A DNA stretch of 64,000 bases from Pseudomonadota bacterium (GCA_023433705.1 JAEYUC010000046.1:1-64000), one strand, 5' to 3'; shown: positions 52,628 to 62,091, numbered from the stretch's first letter. Numbers and translations: made by a program. The notes: a model not told the origin generated them from the letters alone.

Positions 52628-55600
52628 ACACGCCGGCCTATGCCGAGCTGCATTGCGTCAGCAACTTCTCGTTCCTGCGCGGTGCGTCGCACGCGGAGGA
52701 GCTGGTCGCGCGCGCGAAGGAACTCGGCTACGCCGCGCTCGCGATCACCGACGAGTGCTCGCTCGCGGGCGTGGTGCGCGCGCATTCGGCCGCCAAGAAG
52801 ATAGGCGGATTCAAACTGCTCATCGGCGCGGAGTTCACGCTCGAGTGCGGATTGCGCCTGGTGCTGATCGCGCGCAACCGCGCGGGGTATGGACGTCTGT
52901 CGCGGCTCATCACGCGCGGGCGACGCAAGGCGCCGAAGGGCAGTTATTCGCTCTCGCGGACAGACGTCGAGGAATTCGTCGCGGACGGCGCGAGCCCCAA
53001 ATCGGGTGAAATCGTTGCCGACGGAACGCTCGTGCTGTGGTTGCCTTCGATGTCCCACGAGCGCACGCCCGAGGACACAGCGACGCAGCACGCATGGCTG
53101 CGCGCGCATTTCGCCGATCGCGCCTGGATCGCGGTCGAACTCACGCGTGACGGCATCGACCGCGAGCGGCTCGCGTTCTGCCGCGAGCTCGGCGCCGCAT
53201 CGGGCCTGCCGCTGGTCGCGGCCGGCGACGTGCACATGCACGCGCGCGAGCGGCGTCGCCTGCAGGATGCGCTGACCGCGGTCCGCCACGGCGTCACGCT
53301 CGCGGAGGCGGGCACGCGGCTACACCCGAACGGCGAGCGCCACCTGCGCGAGCGCGCGCGGCTCGCGAAGCTCTATCCACCCGAGCTGCTCGCCGAAACG
53401 GTACGGATCGCCGGATTCGCGGACTTCTCTCTCGACGAGTTGCGCTACGAATATCCACGCGAGCTCGTGCCTGCGGGCGAGACGCCCGCCTCGCACCTGC
53501 GCAAGCTGACCGAAGCCGGCGCCCGCAAGCGCTGGCCGGACGGTATCCCCGACAGCATGCAGGCTAAGATCGACTACGAGCTCGCGCTCATCGGCGACCT
53601 GAAGTACGAGTCCTATTTCCTCACGGTGCACGACATCGTGAACGAAGCGCGGCGGCTCAACATCCTGTGCCAGGGGCGCGGCTCGGCGGCCAACTCCGTG
53701 GTGTGTTACTCGCTCGGCGTCACGGAGGTCGATCCTTCGCGCGGCGAGCTGCTCATGGAGCGTTTCATTTCGCGCGAGCGCAACGAGCCACCCGACATCG
53801 ACATCGATTTCGAGCACGAGCGGCGCGAGGAGGTCATTCAATACGTCTACCGGAAATACGGCCGCGACCGCACCGCGCTGACCGCCACCGTGATCTGCTA
53901 TCGCCCGCGCAGCGCGCTGCGCGACATGGCCAAGGCGATCGGGCTCGACGTCGTGCAGGCCGAGCGTCTCGCGGGCGCGATGCAATGGTGGGACAACTCG
54001 GTCGACGCCGACCGCGTGCGCGAGGCGGGCTTCGAGCCCGACAACCCGCAGCTCAAACTACTGCTCGACCTGGCCGGCCAGCTGCTCGGGTTCCCGCGGC
54101 ATCTCTCCCAGCACGTGGGCGGTTTCGTGATCTCGCAGGGACTGCTGGAGGAACTCGTCCCGATCGAAAACGCCGCCATGGAGGACCGCACGGTCATCGA
54201 ATGGGACAAGGACGACCTCGACGACCTGGGGCTGCTCAAGGTGGACGTGCTCGGTCTCGGCATGCTCTCGGCGCTGCGCCGCGCGTTCGCGCTGGTGAGC
54301 GATTTCCGCCGCAAGCCCTTCGGGCTCGCCGACGTGCCGAAGGAGGACCCACGCGTCTACGAGATGATCTCGCGCGCCGACACCATCGGCGTGTTCCAGG
54401 TCGAATCGCGCGCGCAGATGTCGATGCTGCCGCGCCTGCGCCCGCGCGAGTTCTACGATCTCGTCATCGAGGTGGCGATCGTGCGGCCGGGTCCGATCCA
54501 GGGCGGCATGGTGCATCCCTATCTACGCCGGCGGCAGGGCCTCGATCCGGTCACCTATCCGAGCGACGCGGTGAAGGGCGTGTTGTCGCGCACGCTCGGC
54601 GTGCCGATTTTCCAGGAGCAGGTGATGCAGCTCGCGATCGTCGCGGCGGGGTTCACGCCCGGCGAGGCCGACCAGCTTCGCCGCAGCATGGCGGCCTGGA
54701 AGCGGCGCGGCGGCCTCGGCCACTTCGAACGGCGGCTCATCGAAGGCATGCGCGAACGTGGTTACGGCGAGGAATTCGCGCGTTCGATCTTCAGCCAGAT
54801 CCAGGGCTTCGGCGAATACGGTTTCCCGGAATCGCACGCGGCGAGTTTCGCGCTGCTCGTGTACAGCTCCGCGTGGCTGAAGCGTCACGAACCCGCGGCG
54901 TTCACCTGCGCGCTCATCAACAGCCAGCCCATGGGTTTCTACGCGCCGTCGCAGCTCGTGCGGGATGCGCGCGTGCATGGTGTTGAAGTCAGACCCATCT
55001 GCGTCTGCGCCAGTGATTGGGATTGCACGCTCGAAAGACGCGCGGACGACGAGCCGGCACTGCGCCTCGGCCTGCGCATGGTGAAGGGCCTGGGCGAGGA
55101 GGCGGCGCAACGCATCATGGCGACGCGCGCGCAGGCGCCGTTCGCGAGCGTGCAGGATCTCACGCTGCGAGCCGGGCTCGGGCGTCGCGAACTCGAAGCG
55201 CTCGCCGACGCGGGCGCGTTGCGTGCGCTGTCCGGCAACCGGCACCTCACGTTCTGGCAGGTGGCGGGCAGCGAACAGGAGTTGCCGCTTGCGCCGGTGC
55301 CGCGCGCGCCCGAGGCCACGCCGCTGCTCGCGCCGCCGACCGAAGGACAGAACATCGCGGCGGACTATCGCTCGCACGGACTCACGCTCGGCCGGCATCC
55401 GCTCGCGCTGCTGCGCGAACAGCTCGATCAGTCGAGCATCGTCACGTCGCGGTCGCTCGAGGAGCTGCCGAACGGACGCACGGTGCGGGTCGCGGGCATC
55501 GTGACGGCGCGCCAGCGTCCGCAGAGCGCGGGCGGCGTCATGTTCATCACGCTCGAAGACGAGACCGGCTTCGTGAATCTGATCGTCTGGGAGCGGGTGT

Positions 55601-55758
55601 GGTCGAGCGCGCGGCGCACCGCGAACGGCTCACGGCTGCTCGAGGTGCAAGGAAAGCTGCAAAAGGAAGCCGGCATCACCCACGTCGTGGCGCGCAAGCT
55701 CGTGGACAGAACCCCCATGCTGGGTTCCCTGGTAACCCACTCGCGCGATTTCCGCTGA
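52624..55758 (+). CDS. dnaE2: Error-prone DNA polymerase DnaE2
   Basis: C-family polymerase of the SOS mutagenesis cassette, 1044 residues. N-terminal PHP domain (AELHCVSNFSFLRGASHAEE), catalytic aspartates in PPDIDIDFEHERREE (about 389-403), RPGPIQGGMVHPYLRRRQG, LSQHVGGFVIS, the helix-hairpin-helix region, and an OB domain near the C-terminus (VRVAGIVTARQRPQSAGGVM). It lacks the extra tau-binding C-terminal domain of DnaE1, consistent with the DnaE2 length. ATG 52624 overlaps the imuB stop. A perfect inverted repeat follows 2 bases after the stop. Confidence 0.96.
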   Translation: MNTPAYAELHCVSNFSFLRGASHAEELVARAKELGYAALAITDECSLAGVVRAHSAAKKIGGFKLLIGAEFTLECGLRLVLIARNRAGYGRLSRLITRGRRKAPKGSYSLSRTDVEEFVADGASPKSGEIVADGTLVLWLPSMSHERTPEDTATQHAWLRAHFADRAWIAVELTRDGIDRERLAFCRELGAASGLPLVAAGDVHMHARERRRLQDALTAVRHGVTLAEAGTRLHPNGERHLRERARLAKLYPPELLAETVRIAGFADFSLDELRYEYPRELVPAGETPASHLRKLTEAGARKRWPDGIPDSMQAKIDYELALIGDLKYESYFLTVHDIVNEARRLNILCQGRGSAANSVVCYSLGVTEVDPSRGELLMERFISRERNEPPDIDIDFEHERREEVIQYVYRKYGRDRTALTATVICYRPRSALRDMAKAIGLDVVQAERLAGAMQWWDNSVDADRVREAGFEPDNPQLKLLLDLAGQLLGFPRHLSQHVGGFVISQGLLEELVPIENAAMEDRTVIEWDKDDLDDLGLLKVDVLGLGMLSALRRAFALVSDFRRKPFGLADVPKEDPRVYEMISRADTIGVFQVESRAQMSMLPRLRPREFYDLVIEVAIVRPGPIQGGMVHPYLRRRQGLDPVTYPSDAVKGVLSRTLGVPIFQEQVMQLAIVAAGFTPGEADQLRRSMAAWKRRGGLGHFERRLIEGMRERGYGEEFARSIFSQIQGFGEYGFPESHAASFALLVYSSAWLKRHEPAAFTCALINSQPMGFYAPSQLVRDARVHGVEVRPICVCASDWDCTLERRADDEPALRLGLRMVKGLGEEAAQRIMATRAQAPFASVQDLTLRAGLGRRELEALADAGALRALSGNRHLTFWQVAGSEQELPLAPVPRAPEATPLLAPPTEGQNIAADYRSHGLTLGRHPLALLREQLDQSSIVTSRSLEELPNGRTVRVAGIVTARQRPQSAGGVMFITLEDETGFVNLIVWERVWSSARRTANGSRLLEVQGKLQKEAGITHVVARKLVDRTPMLGSLVTHSRDFR

Positions 55759-55760
55759 AC

Positions 55761-55817
55761 GGGGACAGATTTATTTATCGACGATAACTCTTATCGTCGA
55801 TAAATAAATCTGTCCCC
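55761..55817. repeat. REP-like inverted repeat, family B copy 2
   Basis: Perfect 27-base arms (55761-55787 and 55791-55817) around a 3-base CTC loop; the arm begins GGGGACAGATTTATTTATCG. It matches the element inside imuB over most of the arm. It sits between dnaE2 and the convergent small acidic protein gene and could terminate both transcripts. Confidence 0.92.
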
Positions 55818-55824
55818 TTTCCGA

Positions 55825-56082
55825 CTAAGTCCGCATCCTGCGGACCGCGGTGGAGTCGTCATCGATGTTGTAATCATCGAAGTCGCTCGTGAGCTCCGCG
55901 GTGTGCTTTTCCTCGATGCGCCGCTCGAGCCTTCGCCAGGCAGGATCACCCAGCTTCTGGCCACGCTTCTTCGCGGCGTCCAGGTCCTTTGCAAGGCGAT
56001 CGAAATCGACCTCGCTCGTTGCCTCGAACGCAGTCTCTTCTTCGTCTTCGTCGAACTCTTCTGACTCGGGCTTCTCGTTCAT
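55825..56082 (-). CDS. Small acidic protein, unknown function
   Basis: 85 residues: an acidic N-terminal region (ESEEFDEDEEETAFEATSE), a basic central helix (LDAAKKRGQKLGDPAWRRLE, RRIEEKHTAEL) and an acidic end (SDFDDYNIDDDSTAVRR). No signal peptide. The gene has its own near-consensus promoter and codon use like its neighbours, which supports a real gene. It may be a conserved short protein of this lineage; no function is assigned. Confidence 0.7.
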   Translation of the reverse strand: MNEKPESEEFDEDEEETAFEATSEVDFDRLAKDLDAAKKRGQKLGDPAWRRLERRIEEKHTAELTSDFDDYNIDDDSTAVRRMRT

Positions 56083-56111
56083 CGTCGTAAACGCAGGCCT
56101 AAGATTGGCGC

Positions 56112-56140
56112 GTTATAAATCGACGGCAATCGTCATGCAA
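56112..56140 (-). promoter_or_regulatory. Promoter of the small acidic protein gene
   Basis: On the minus strand: TTGCAT (56140-56135), a 17-base spacer and TATAAC (56117-56112), giving a leader of about 20-25 bases before the ATG at 56082. It separates this gene from the gspC-F operon upstream. Confidence 0.75.
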
Positions 56141-56160
56141 TGGGGCTAATCGACGAATTG

Positions 56161-57375
56161 TCAGCGGATCAGATTGTTCATCTCGAAGATCGGCATGAGC
56201 ATTGCAAAAACGATGCCCATGACGAAGAGGCCCATCACAACTATGAGAAGCGGCCCGAGCAATCCGACGAGCGCGCCCATCATGGAATCGAGTTCACGTT
56301 CCTGGTTGGTCGCCGCGCGTTCGAGCATCGTGTCGAGTTCGCCGCTCGATTCGCCCGAGGAGATCAGGTGCACCGTCATGGGCGGGAACAATTTGCTCGA
56401 GGCGAGCGAGCGGCCGATCGGCGCGCCTTCGCGCACGCGGGCCGCGGCCGCGACCACCGCGTCGCGCATGGGTAGATTGGTCACGACCTCGCCGGCGATG
56501 CGCATGGCTTCGAGCACCGGCACGGCGCTCGCGGTCAGGATGCTGAAGGTGCGCGTGAACCGCGCGGTGTTGAACCCGCGCACGAGCCGCCCGACCAGCG
56601 GCAGCCTCAGCTGGAAGCGATGGAAGCGCCGGCGGTTGTCCGGATTCTTGAGCCAGTAGATCAATCCTACGATGGAGAGCACGATCGCGATGGCGAGATA
56701 AATCCCCCAAACGCGCAGGAAATCGCTGACGACGATCAGCACCTGGGTGGCGAACGGCAACTTGCCCTTGCTCGACTCGAACACCTCGATGACCTTCGGC
56801 ACGACGTAGACCATCATGCCGATGACGATGCCGAGGCAGATGAACGACAACACGATCGGGTACAGCAACGCACCCAGGACTTTCTGGCGCGTGACCTCCC
56901 GGTTCTCGGTGTAGTCCGCGAGCCGCTCGAGCACGCCGTCCAGCCGGCCCGAGCTTTCGCCCGCGGACACGGTCGAGCGATAGATCTCCGGAAATACCCT
57001 CGGGAATTCGCCGAGACCGTCGGCGAGCGTGTGGCCTTCCATCACTTTCGCACGCACGCCGAGCATGATGCTCTGCACGCGCGGCTTCTCCGACTGCTGC
57101 GACACCGCGAGCAGCGCTTCCTCGAGCGGCAGGCCGGCCTTCACGAGGGTCGCGAGCTGGCGGGTCAACAATGAAAGATCGGACGCGGAGACACCGCGGC
57201 GCAGCGAAAACGACCGCTGGCGTTTTGCCTCGCCGTGTTTGACCTCGGCGACCGTGACCGGCAGGAGCTGGCGTTCGCGCAGGATCTGCCGGACGTGCTT
57301 GATGGTGTCGCCTTCGACGACTCCGTTCTGTTCGCGGCCGGCGCTGTCGAGCGCGGTGTATTCGAAGGCACCCAT
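56161..57375 (-). CDS. gspF: Type II secretion platform protein GspF
   Basis: 404-residue inner-membrane platform protein of the type II secretion system: FEYTALDSAGREQNGVVEGD, two T2SF domains (about 68-190 and 270-395; LARLVKAGLPLEEAL-type LATLVKAGLPLEEALLAV and RTFSILTASAVPVLEAMRIA), and three TM helices, the last in GLLGPLLIVVMGLFVMGIVF. It ends the gspC-D-E-F run; gspG and later genes do not follow in this window. Confidence 0.96.
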   Translation of the reverse strand: MGAFEYTALDSAGREQNGVVEGDTIKHVRQILRERQLLPVTVAEVKHGEAKRQRSFSLRRGVSASDLSLLTRQLATLVKAGLPLEEALLAVSQQSEKPRVQSIMLGVRAKVMEGHTLADGLGEFPRVFPEIYRSTVSAGESSGRLDGVLERLADYTENREVTRQKVLGALLYPIVLSFICLGIVIGMMVYVVPKVIEVFESSKGKLPFATQVLIVVSDFLRVWGIYLAIAIVLSIVGLIYWLKNPDNRRRFHRFQLRLPLVGRLVRGFNTARFTRTFSILTASAVPVLEAMRIAGEVVTNLPMRDAVVAAAARVREGAPIGRSLASSKLFPPMTVHLISSGESSGELDTMLERAATNQERELDSMMGALVGLLGPLLIVVMGLFVMGIVFAMLMPIFEMNNLIR

Positions 57376-57388
57376 GGTGAAAGAGATG

Positions 57389-58873
57389 TCAGTCCTCGCG
57401 AGTGACGCGCAGGACTTCTTCGATGGTCGTTTCGCCCCTCAGGACCTTGTCGAGCCCGTCGTCACGGATCGACGGCGTAAGGGTACGGGCGTACCGCTCG
57501 AGCTCGTGCTCGGCCGAGCCGTCGTGGATCATCGTCCGCATCTGGTCGTCGACGATCACGAGTTCGTAAATGCCCGTACGCCCTCGGAATCCTCCGGGTC
57601 CGTCGCTCGGCCGGTATAGCGTCGGCGAGGGATCCTCGGGCTTGAGGCCCAGCAGCCGACGTTCGTATTCGCCCGCCTTGAAGGGCTGCTTGGTGTCGGG
57701 GTTGAGCGTGCGCACGAGACGCTGCGCGATCACGCCGATCAGCGACGAGGAGAGCAGGAACGGCTCGATGCCCATGTCGCGCAGGCGCGTGACGGCGCCC
57801 ACCGCGGTGTTCGTGTGCAGGGTCGAGAGCACCAGGTGACCGGTGAGCGAGGCCTGCACCGCGATCTGCGCGGTTTCGAGGTCGCGGATTTCGCCGACCA
57901 TCACCACGTCCGGGTCCTGGCGCAGGATGGCGCGCAGGCCGCGCGCGAAGGTCATCTCGACCTTGGTGTTCACCTGGGTCTGGCCGATGCCGTCGATGTA
58001 GTACTCGATCGGATCCTCGACCGTCATGATGTTCTGCGTGTTGTCGTTCAGGTGCTCGAGACCCGCGTACAACGTGGTCGTCTTGCCCGAGCCGGTGGGT
58101 CCGGTGACGAGGATGATGCCGTGCGGCTTGCGGAACAGGTCGCCGATGAGCTGCTCGGTCTGCGGATCCATGCCGAGCGCGGAGAGCTCGAGGCGTCCCG
58201 CCTGCTTGTCGAGGATACGAAGCACCACGCGCTCGCCGTGGCCCGACGGAATGGTCGAGACGCGCACGTCCACCGAACGTCCCGCGATCTTGAGGCTGAT
58301 GCGGCCGTCCTGCGGCAGACGCTTCTCGGCGATGTCGAGCTTCGACATGACCTTGATGCGGGACACCACGAGCGGCGCCACCGCGCGTTTGCTCTGCAGA
58401 ACTTCGCGCAGGACGCCGTCCACGCGGAAACGGATCACGAGCCGGTTCTCGAACGGCTCGATATGGATGTCCGAAGCGTTTTCCTTGACCGCCTGCGTGA
58501 GCACGGCGTTGATCAGACGGATGATCGGCGCGTCGTCCTCGCTCTCGAGCAGGTCGGCCTGCTCGGGCAGTTCCTGCGCCAGGTGCGCGAGATCGGTGGA
58601 TTCCTCGACGCCGGAGGCGGCCTCCATCGCGTCGCTGCCAGCCTCGTAGGCACGCTGCAGCAACGAATCGAACTGTTCGACTTCGACCTTCTCGAGCCGG
58701 ATCGGAATGCCCATGTAGCGGCGCACTTCCGCGATGGCGCGTGGCGGGGCGCCCGGCCGGAACACGCACTCGGCGATGCCGTCGTGCACTCGCTGCACGA
58801 GCACCCCATTGCGCTTGGCGAACGCGAAGCCGACGCGCTGTGGGCGGGTGACTTCCGGCGCTGCCTCGGTCAT
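57389..58873 (-). CDS. gspE: Type II secretion ATPase GspE, without tetracysteine motif
   Basis: 494-residue ATPase that powers pseudopilus assembly. Walker A GPTGSGKT (258-265), Asp box VEDPIEYYIDG, Walker B VVMVGEIRD (323-331), His box LHTNTA. The zinc-binding CxxC...CxxC loop of GspE is lost: TLNPDTKQPF (389-398) replaces the first pair, and YRPSDGPGGFRGRTGIYEL replaces the second. N1/N2 domains are present. ATG 58873 overlaps the gspD stop by four bases; the frame is open far upstream inside gspD but is not the start. Confidence 0.95.
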   Translation of the reverse strand: MTEAAPEVTRPQRVGFAFAKRNGVLVQRVHDGIAECVFRPGAPPRAIAEVRRYMGIPIRLEKVEVEQFDSLLQRAYEAGSDAMEAASGVEESTDLAHLAQELPEQADLLESEDDAPIIRLINAVLTQAVKENASDIHIEPFENRLVIRFRVDGVLREVLQSKRAVAPLVVSRIKVMSKLDIAEKRLPQDGRISLKIAGRSVDVRVSTIPSGHGERVVLRILDKQAGRLELSALGMDPQTEQLIGDLFRKPHGIILVTGPTGSGKTTTLYAGLEHLNDNTQNIMTVEDPIEYYIDGIGQTQVNTKVEMTFARGLRAILRQDPDVVMVGEIRDLETAQIAVQASLTGHLVLSTLHTNTAVGAVTRLRDMGIEPFLLSSSLIGVIAQRLVRTLNPDTKQPFKAGEYERRLLGLKPEDPSPTLYRPSDGPGGFRGRTGIYELVIVDDQMRTMIHDGSAEHELERYARTLTPSIRDDGLDKVLRGETTIEEVLRVTRED

Positions 58874-61020
58874 GGCTGCGGTTGAGGTTGCGATTGTGGT
58901 TCCGGTTGCTGCTGCGGCAACGCAGGCTGCGGCGCGGTCGGTCCGGATTCGGACGGCGGCGCGGGCGCATCGGATATCGGCGCCTGGCCCGGCGCGAGCG
59001 GCGGCGGAATCGGCGGCAGGCGCGGTTCCTTGCTGAACGGGATCAGCGGCAGGACCTCGGACTTCGGCCGGCCAGCCTTGATCTGCTCGTTGCGGATGTA
59101 GTTGTACTTCGCGTCGGTCGCGATCGCCGTGGCGAGACCGTCGCGCAGGATCTTCGGACGGATGAAGACCATGAGGTTGGTCTTCTCGGTGTCCCGCTTG
59201 CGGGTCTTGAACAGCGCACCGAGCACCGGAATGCGGCCGAGGTAGGGCACGCGCGACTCGCTGCGCACGTCGCCGTCGCGGATCAATCCGCCCAGCACGA
59301 CGATGCCGCCGTCCTCGATGAGCACGTTGGTGTTGATCGTGCGCTTGAGCGTGATGGCGCTGCCGACGTCGCCCGTGGTGCCGGCGAGATCGGAGCTTTC
59401 GATCTCGATCTTGAGCTGCACCAGCGCGCCGCCCTCGTTGACCTGCGGCGTGATCTTGAGAATCGTGCCGACTTCCTGGCGCTGCACGGTCGTGAACGGA
59501 TTCACTTCGCCCGCGGTGCTGCCGGTGGTGTTCGTGTACTGGCCGGTGATGAACGGGACTTCCTGGGCGACCTTGAGCTCGGCCTCCTGGTTGTCCATCG
59601 TGACCGTCGACGGGGTCGCGATGATGTTGGTGTTCGCGTCGCCCTGCAGCGCGCGGATCATCGCGGCGAAGTTCACGCCGGTGGCCGCGATGCGGCCGAT
59701 GCCGAACGTCGTGCCGGTGGCGAGCGCGGGTGGAGCGGAGGCGGGATTGTCGATCGCCTGCGCGAGCTGCGCGAGGTTCACGCCGCCGACCGGCGACATG
59801 AACGTGCCGACGGGAATGTTGCTGCTGTCCTCGGACCACACCGCCCAGTTCACGCCGAGCTCGGCGTTCTTCTTGACCTGCACGTCGACGATGATGGCCT
59901 CGACCAGCACCTGCGCGCGGCGGATGTCGAGCTTGTCGACGATGGCCCTGAGCGAGCGCATCACCTTCGCGGGCGCGGTGATCACGAGCGAGTTGGTCTC
60001 CGGTTCGGCCCAGATCGTGGTCGTGCGGTCCGCGCTCGCCGCCACCGACGAGGTCTGGCCGCCGGCCGCGGGCGCGCCGCTGGTCAGGGCGACGGTCGCG
60101 CTGATCTGTTCCTTGAGCTTGGCCGCGATCTTCTCCGCGTCCGCGAACTGAAGGTAGATGACCTGGGTATCACCGCCGCTCTGGAGCGGCGTGTCGAGGT
60201 GCGCGACCAGGGTCTTGATGCGCAGACGCAGCGACTTGTCGCCGCCGATGAGGACGCTGTTCGAACGGTCGTCCGCGATCACGCGTGACGGTCCGGCGCC
60301 GCCGCCTTCGGGTCCGCCGCCGCCCTGCTGCGCGAAGAATGTGTTCACCACGCGCACGACTTCGGCCGCCGTCGCGTGCTGCAGATTGATGATGTCGACG
60401 TCGCTGTCGCCCGCCTGGTCGATGCGCCCGATGATCCGCATCATGCGGTTCACGTTGCTGGCGCGGTCCGAGATGATGAGGATGTTGCTGGTCGGGTAGG
60501 CGGCAAGGTGCGCCGACTGCGGCATCAGCGGACGCAGCACGGGCACGATCTGCGCGGCGTTGACGTTCTTGACCGCGATGACCTGGGTGACCAGTTCCTC
60601 CGAGTCCGCGCGGACACGGTCGGGCAGGTCCTGGTTGACCATCTGGCGCGCGTTCGCGTCCGGAACGATCCGGATGATGTCGCCGGATTCCACCGCCACG
60701 AACTGGTGGACCTGCAGCAGGGCGAGGAAGGCTTCGTAAAACGCCCCCGGGGTCATCGGCGTCTGCGACAGCATCGTCACCTGCGCGCGCACACGCGGGT
60801 CCGGAATGATGGTCTTGCCGGTCACCTGCGCGACGGCGTCGATGACCTGGCCGATCTCGACGTCGCGGAAGTTAGGCGTGATCCGCTGGCCGTTGAGCTG
60901 CTGCGCGCTGACGACGGTCGTCGCGGTGAGCGCGACCAGCAGGACGAGCAGGCTTGCGGATCGGGTCGTCGGGCGGAGCACCTGGATGCCCTGGCGCGGG
61001 TTGTTTGTCTGGTACTGCAT
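58870..61020 (-). CDS. gspD: Type II secretion secretin GspD
   Basis: 716-residue outer-membrane secretin. Signal peptide (about 1-39, ending TTVVSAQ), N0 domain (ITPNFRDVEIGQVIDAVAQV), N1-N3 repeats with a Gly-rich loop (QQGGGGPEGGGAGPSRV), and the secretin domain (VPFITGQYTNTTG, IKITPQ-type LKITPQVNEGGALVQL, VVLGGLIRDG, VPYLGRIPVLGALFKTR). The C-terminus is a long Pro/Gln tail (QPEPQSQPQPQP). It overlaps gspE. Confidence 0.96.
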   Translation of the reverse strand: MQYQTNNPRQGIQVLRPTTRSASLLVLLVALTATTVVSAQQLNGQRITPNFRDVEIGQVIDAVAQVTGKTIIPDPRVRAQVTMLSQTPMTPGAFYEAFLALLQVHQFVAVESGDIIRIVPDANARQMVNQDLPDRVRADSEELVTQVIAVKNVNAAQIVPVLRPLMPQSAHLAAYPTSNILIISDRASNVNRMMRIIGRIDQAGDSDVDIINLQHATAAEVVRVVNTFFAQQGGGGPEGGGAGPSRVIADDRSNSVLIGGDKSLRLRIKTLVAHLDTPLQSGGDTQVIYLQFADAEKIAAKLKEQISATVALTSGAPAAGGQTSSVAASADRTTTIWAEPETNSLVITAPAKVMRSLRAIVDKLDIRRAQVLVEAIIVDVQVKKNAELGVNWAVWSEDSSNIPVGTFMSPVGGVNLAQLAQAIDNPASAPPALATGTTFGIGRIAATGVNFAAMIRALQGDANTNIIATPSTVTMDNQEAELKVAQEVPFITGQYTNTTGSTAGEVNPFTTVQRQEVGTILKITPQVNEGGALVQLKIEIESSDLAGTTGDVGSAITLKRTINTNVLIEDGGIVVLGGLIRDGDVRSESRVPYLGRIPVLGALFKTRKRDTEKTNLMVFIRPKILRDGLATAIATDAKYNYIRNEQIKAGRPKSEVLPLIPFSKEPRLPPIPPPLAPGQAPISDAPAPPSESGPTAPQPALPQQQPEPQSQPQPQP

Positions 61021-61028
61021 GGACCTTG

Positions 61029-61988
61029 TTATTCGTTCCCGGGTGGCGCTTCCGCCGGTGACTGATCAGCCGGAATCATGCCATCCCCGCCGGAGCCTAG
61101 CTGCTCGGCTTCCGACGCCACCTGTGCAATGTTGAGCACCAGTTCCTGCTGTCGTCCATTGCGGGTGACCGTTACCCGGGCGTCGGTCGAGGAGTTGAGG
61201 GTGTTGAAGATCTCCTGGGCGCGGTCCCGGTCGTCGAGCGGGGTGCCGTTGATGGCGGTCACCAGGTCTCCGGCCCTCAGGCCGAGCCTGGCGAAGGCCT
61301 GGCGATTGGCTCCGGGATAGAGCCGGAATCCACGCATCTTGCCGCCCGCGAACACGGGCTGTGGCCGCAATACCTGGCCGAGCAGGCCGGGGTCGTCATT
61401 GACCAGCCGGCGCATGCGTTCGAGCGCCTGGTCGTTGCCGCCCGTCGCCGGCATCGGTGGCGGAGGGGCGCTGGCCATGGATGTGGATCGGCGCGGCAGG
61501 AAAACCGATTCGAGCACGCCGCCCCGATCGATCACCGCGCGGTCGTTGTAGACAGAATGCAGCTGCGCGCCACCGGGTACCTGCTTGCCGACGGTGACCA
61601 CCTTCGCCGAGGCCGCGTTCTCACCGATGATCGCCATGCCGATCTTGGGGTCTTCGGTCGCGAGCACGCCGGCCAGCACCAGCGGCATGCTCGAGGGCGG
61701 TGCGTTCGCGGCATCGCCGCCGGTTCCCTGCACGGCCGCCTCGCCGAACAGGTGCGCGTTCATCAACGCCCCGATGTCGAGGGGTGGCGCGACCGGCGCC
61801 GAGACGACAGGAGGAGGCGCCGTCTGACGGCTGCGACCGCTCATGCCGACCACAATGAACGCGAGTTGAGCGGCGAGCGCGAGTGCGAGGATGAAGGTCA
61901 CGATTTGCGGAGCGCGCGCAATCACCCTGGAGCGCCAGTCGCCTCCAGCACTTGCGCCCGAGCTCCAGATGTTCGCAACCATTTCCAT
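61029..61988 (-). CDS. gspC: Type II secretion protein GspC
   Basis: 319 residues: one N-terminal TM helix (about 28-49, IVTFILALALAAQLAFIVVG), a homology region (LMNAHLFGEA to QLHSVYNDRAVIDRGGVLES) and a C-terminal PDZ domain (about 205-300; GFRLYPGANRQAFARLGLRA, GDLVTAINGTPLDDRDRA). It connects the inner-membrane platform to the GspD secretin. First gene of the gsp run and divergent from clpS; ATG 61982 is an alternative start. Confidence 0.93.
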   Translation of the reverse strand: MEMVANIWSSGASAGGDWRSRVIARAPQIVTFILALALAAQLAFIVVGMSGRSRQTAPPPVVSAPVAPPLDIGALMNAHLFGEAAVQGTGGDAANAPPSSMPLVLAGVLATEDPKIGMAIIGENAASAKVVTVGKQVPGGAQLHSVYNDRAVIDRGGVLESVFLPRRSTSMASAPPPPMPATGGNDQALERMRRLVNDDPGLLGQVLRPQPVFAGGKMRGFRLYPGANRQAFARLGLRAGDLVTAINGTPLDDRDRAQEIFNTLNSSTDARVTVTRNGRQQELVLNIAQVASEAEQLGSGGDGMIPADQSPAEAPPGNE

Positions 61989-62062
61989 GATGATACGTTT
62001 CGTCCCTTCGCGCCCTCAAGCGCTTGTTTTGTCTTGGCAAAGCGACGGTTCCCACCGTCCAC

Positions 62063-62091
62063 TTGTCATGCCTGATGACGCCCCCTATAAA
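62063..62091 (+). promoter_or_regulatory. Sigma-70 promoter of clpS
   Basis: TTGTCA (62063-62068), a 17-base spacer and TATAAA (62086-62091), five of six matches in each box. The -10 box sits inside a short palindrome (GCCCC and GGGGC). Transcription would start about one to three bases before the clpS ATG at 62100. Confidence 0.75.
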
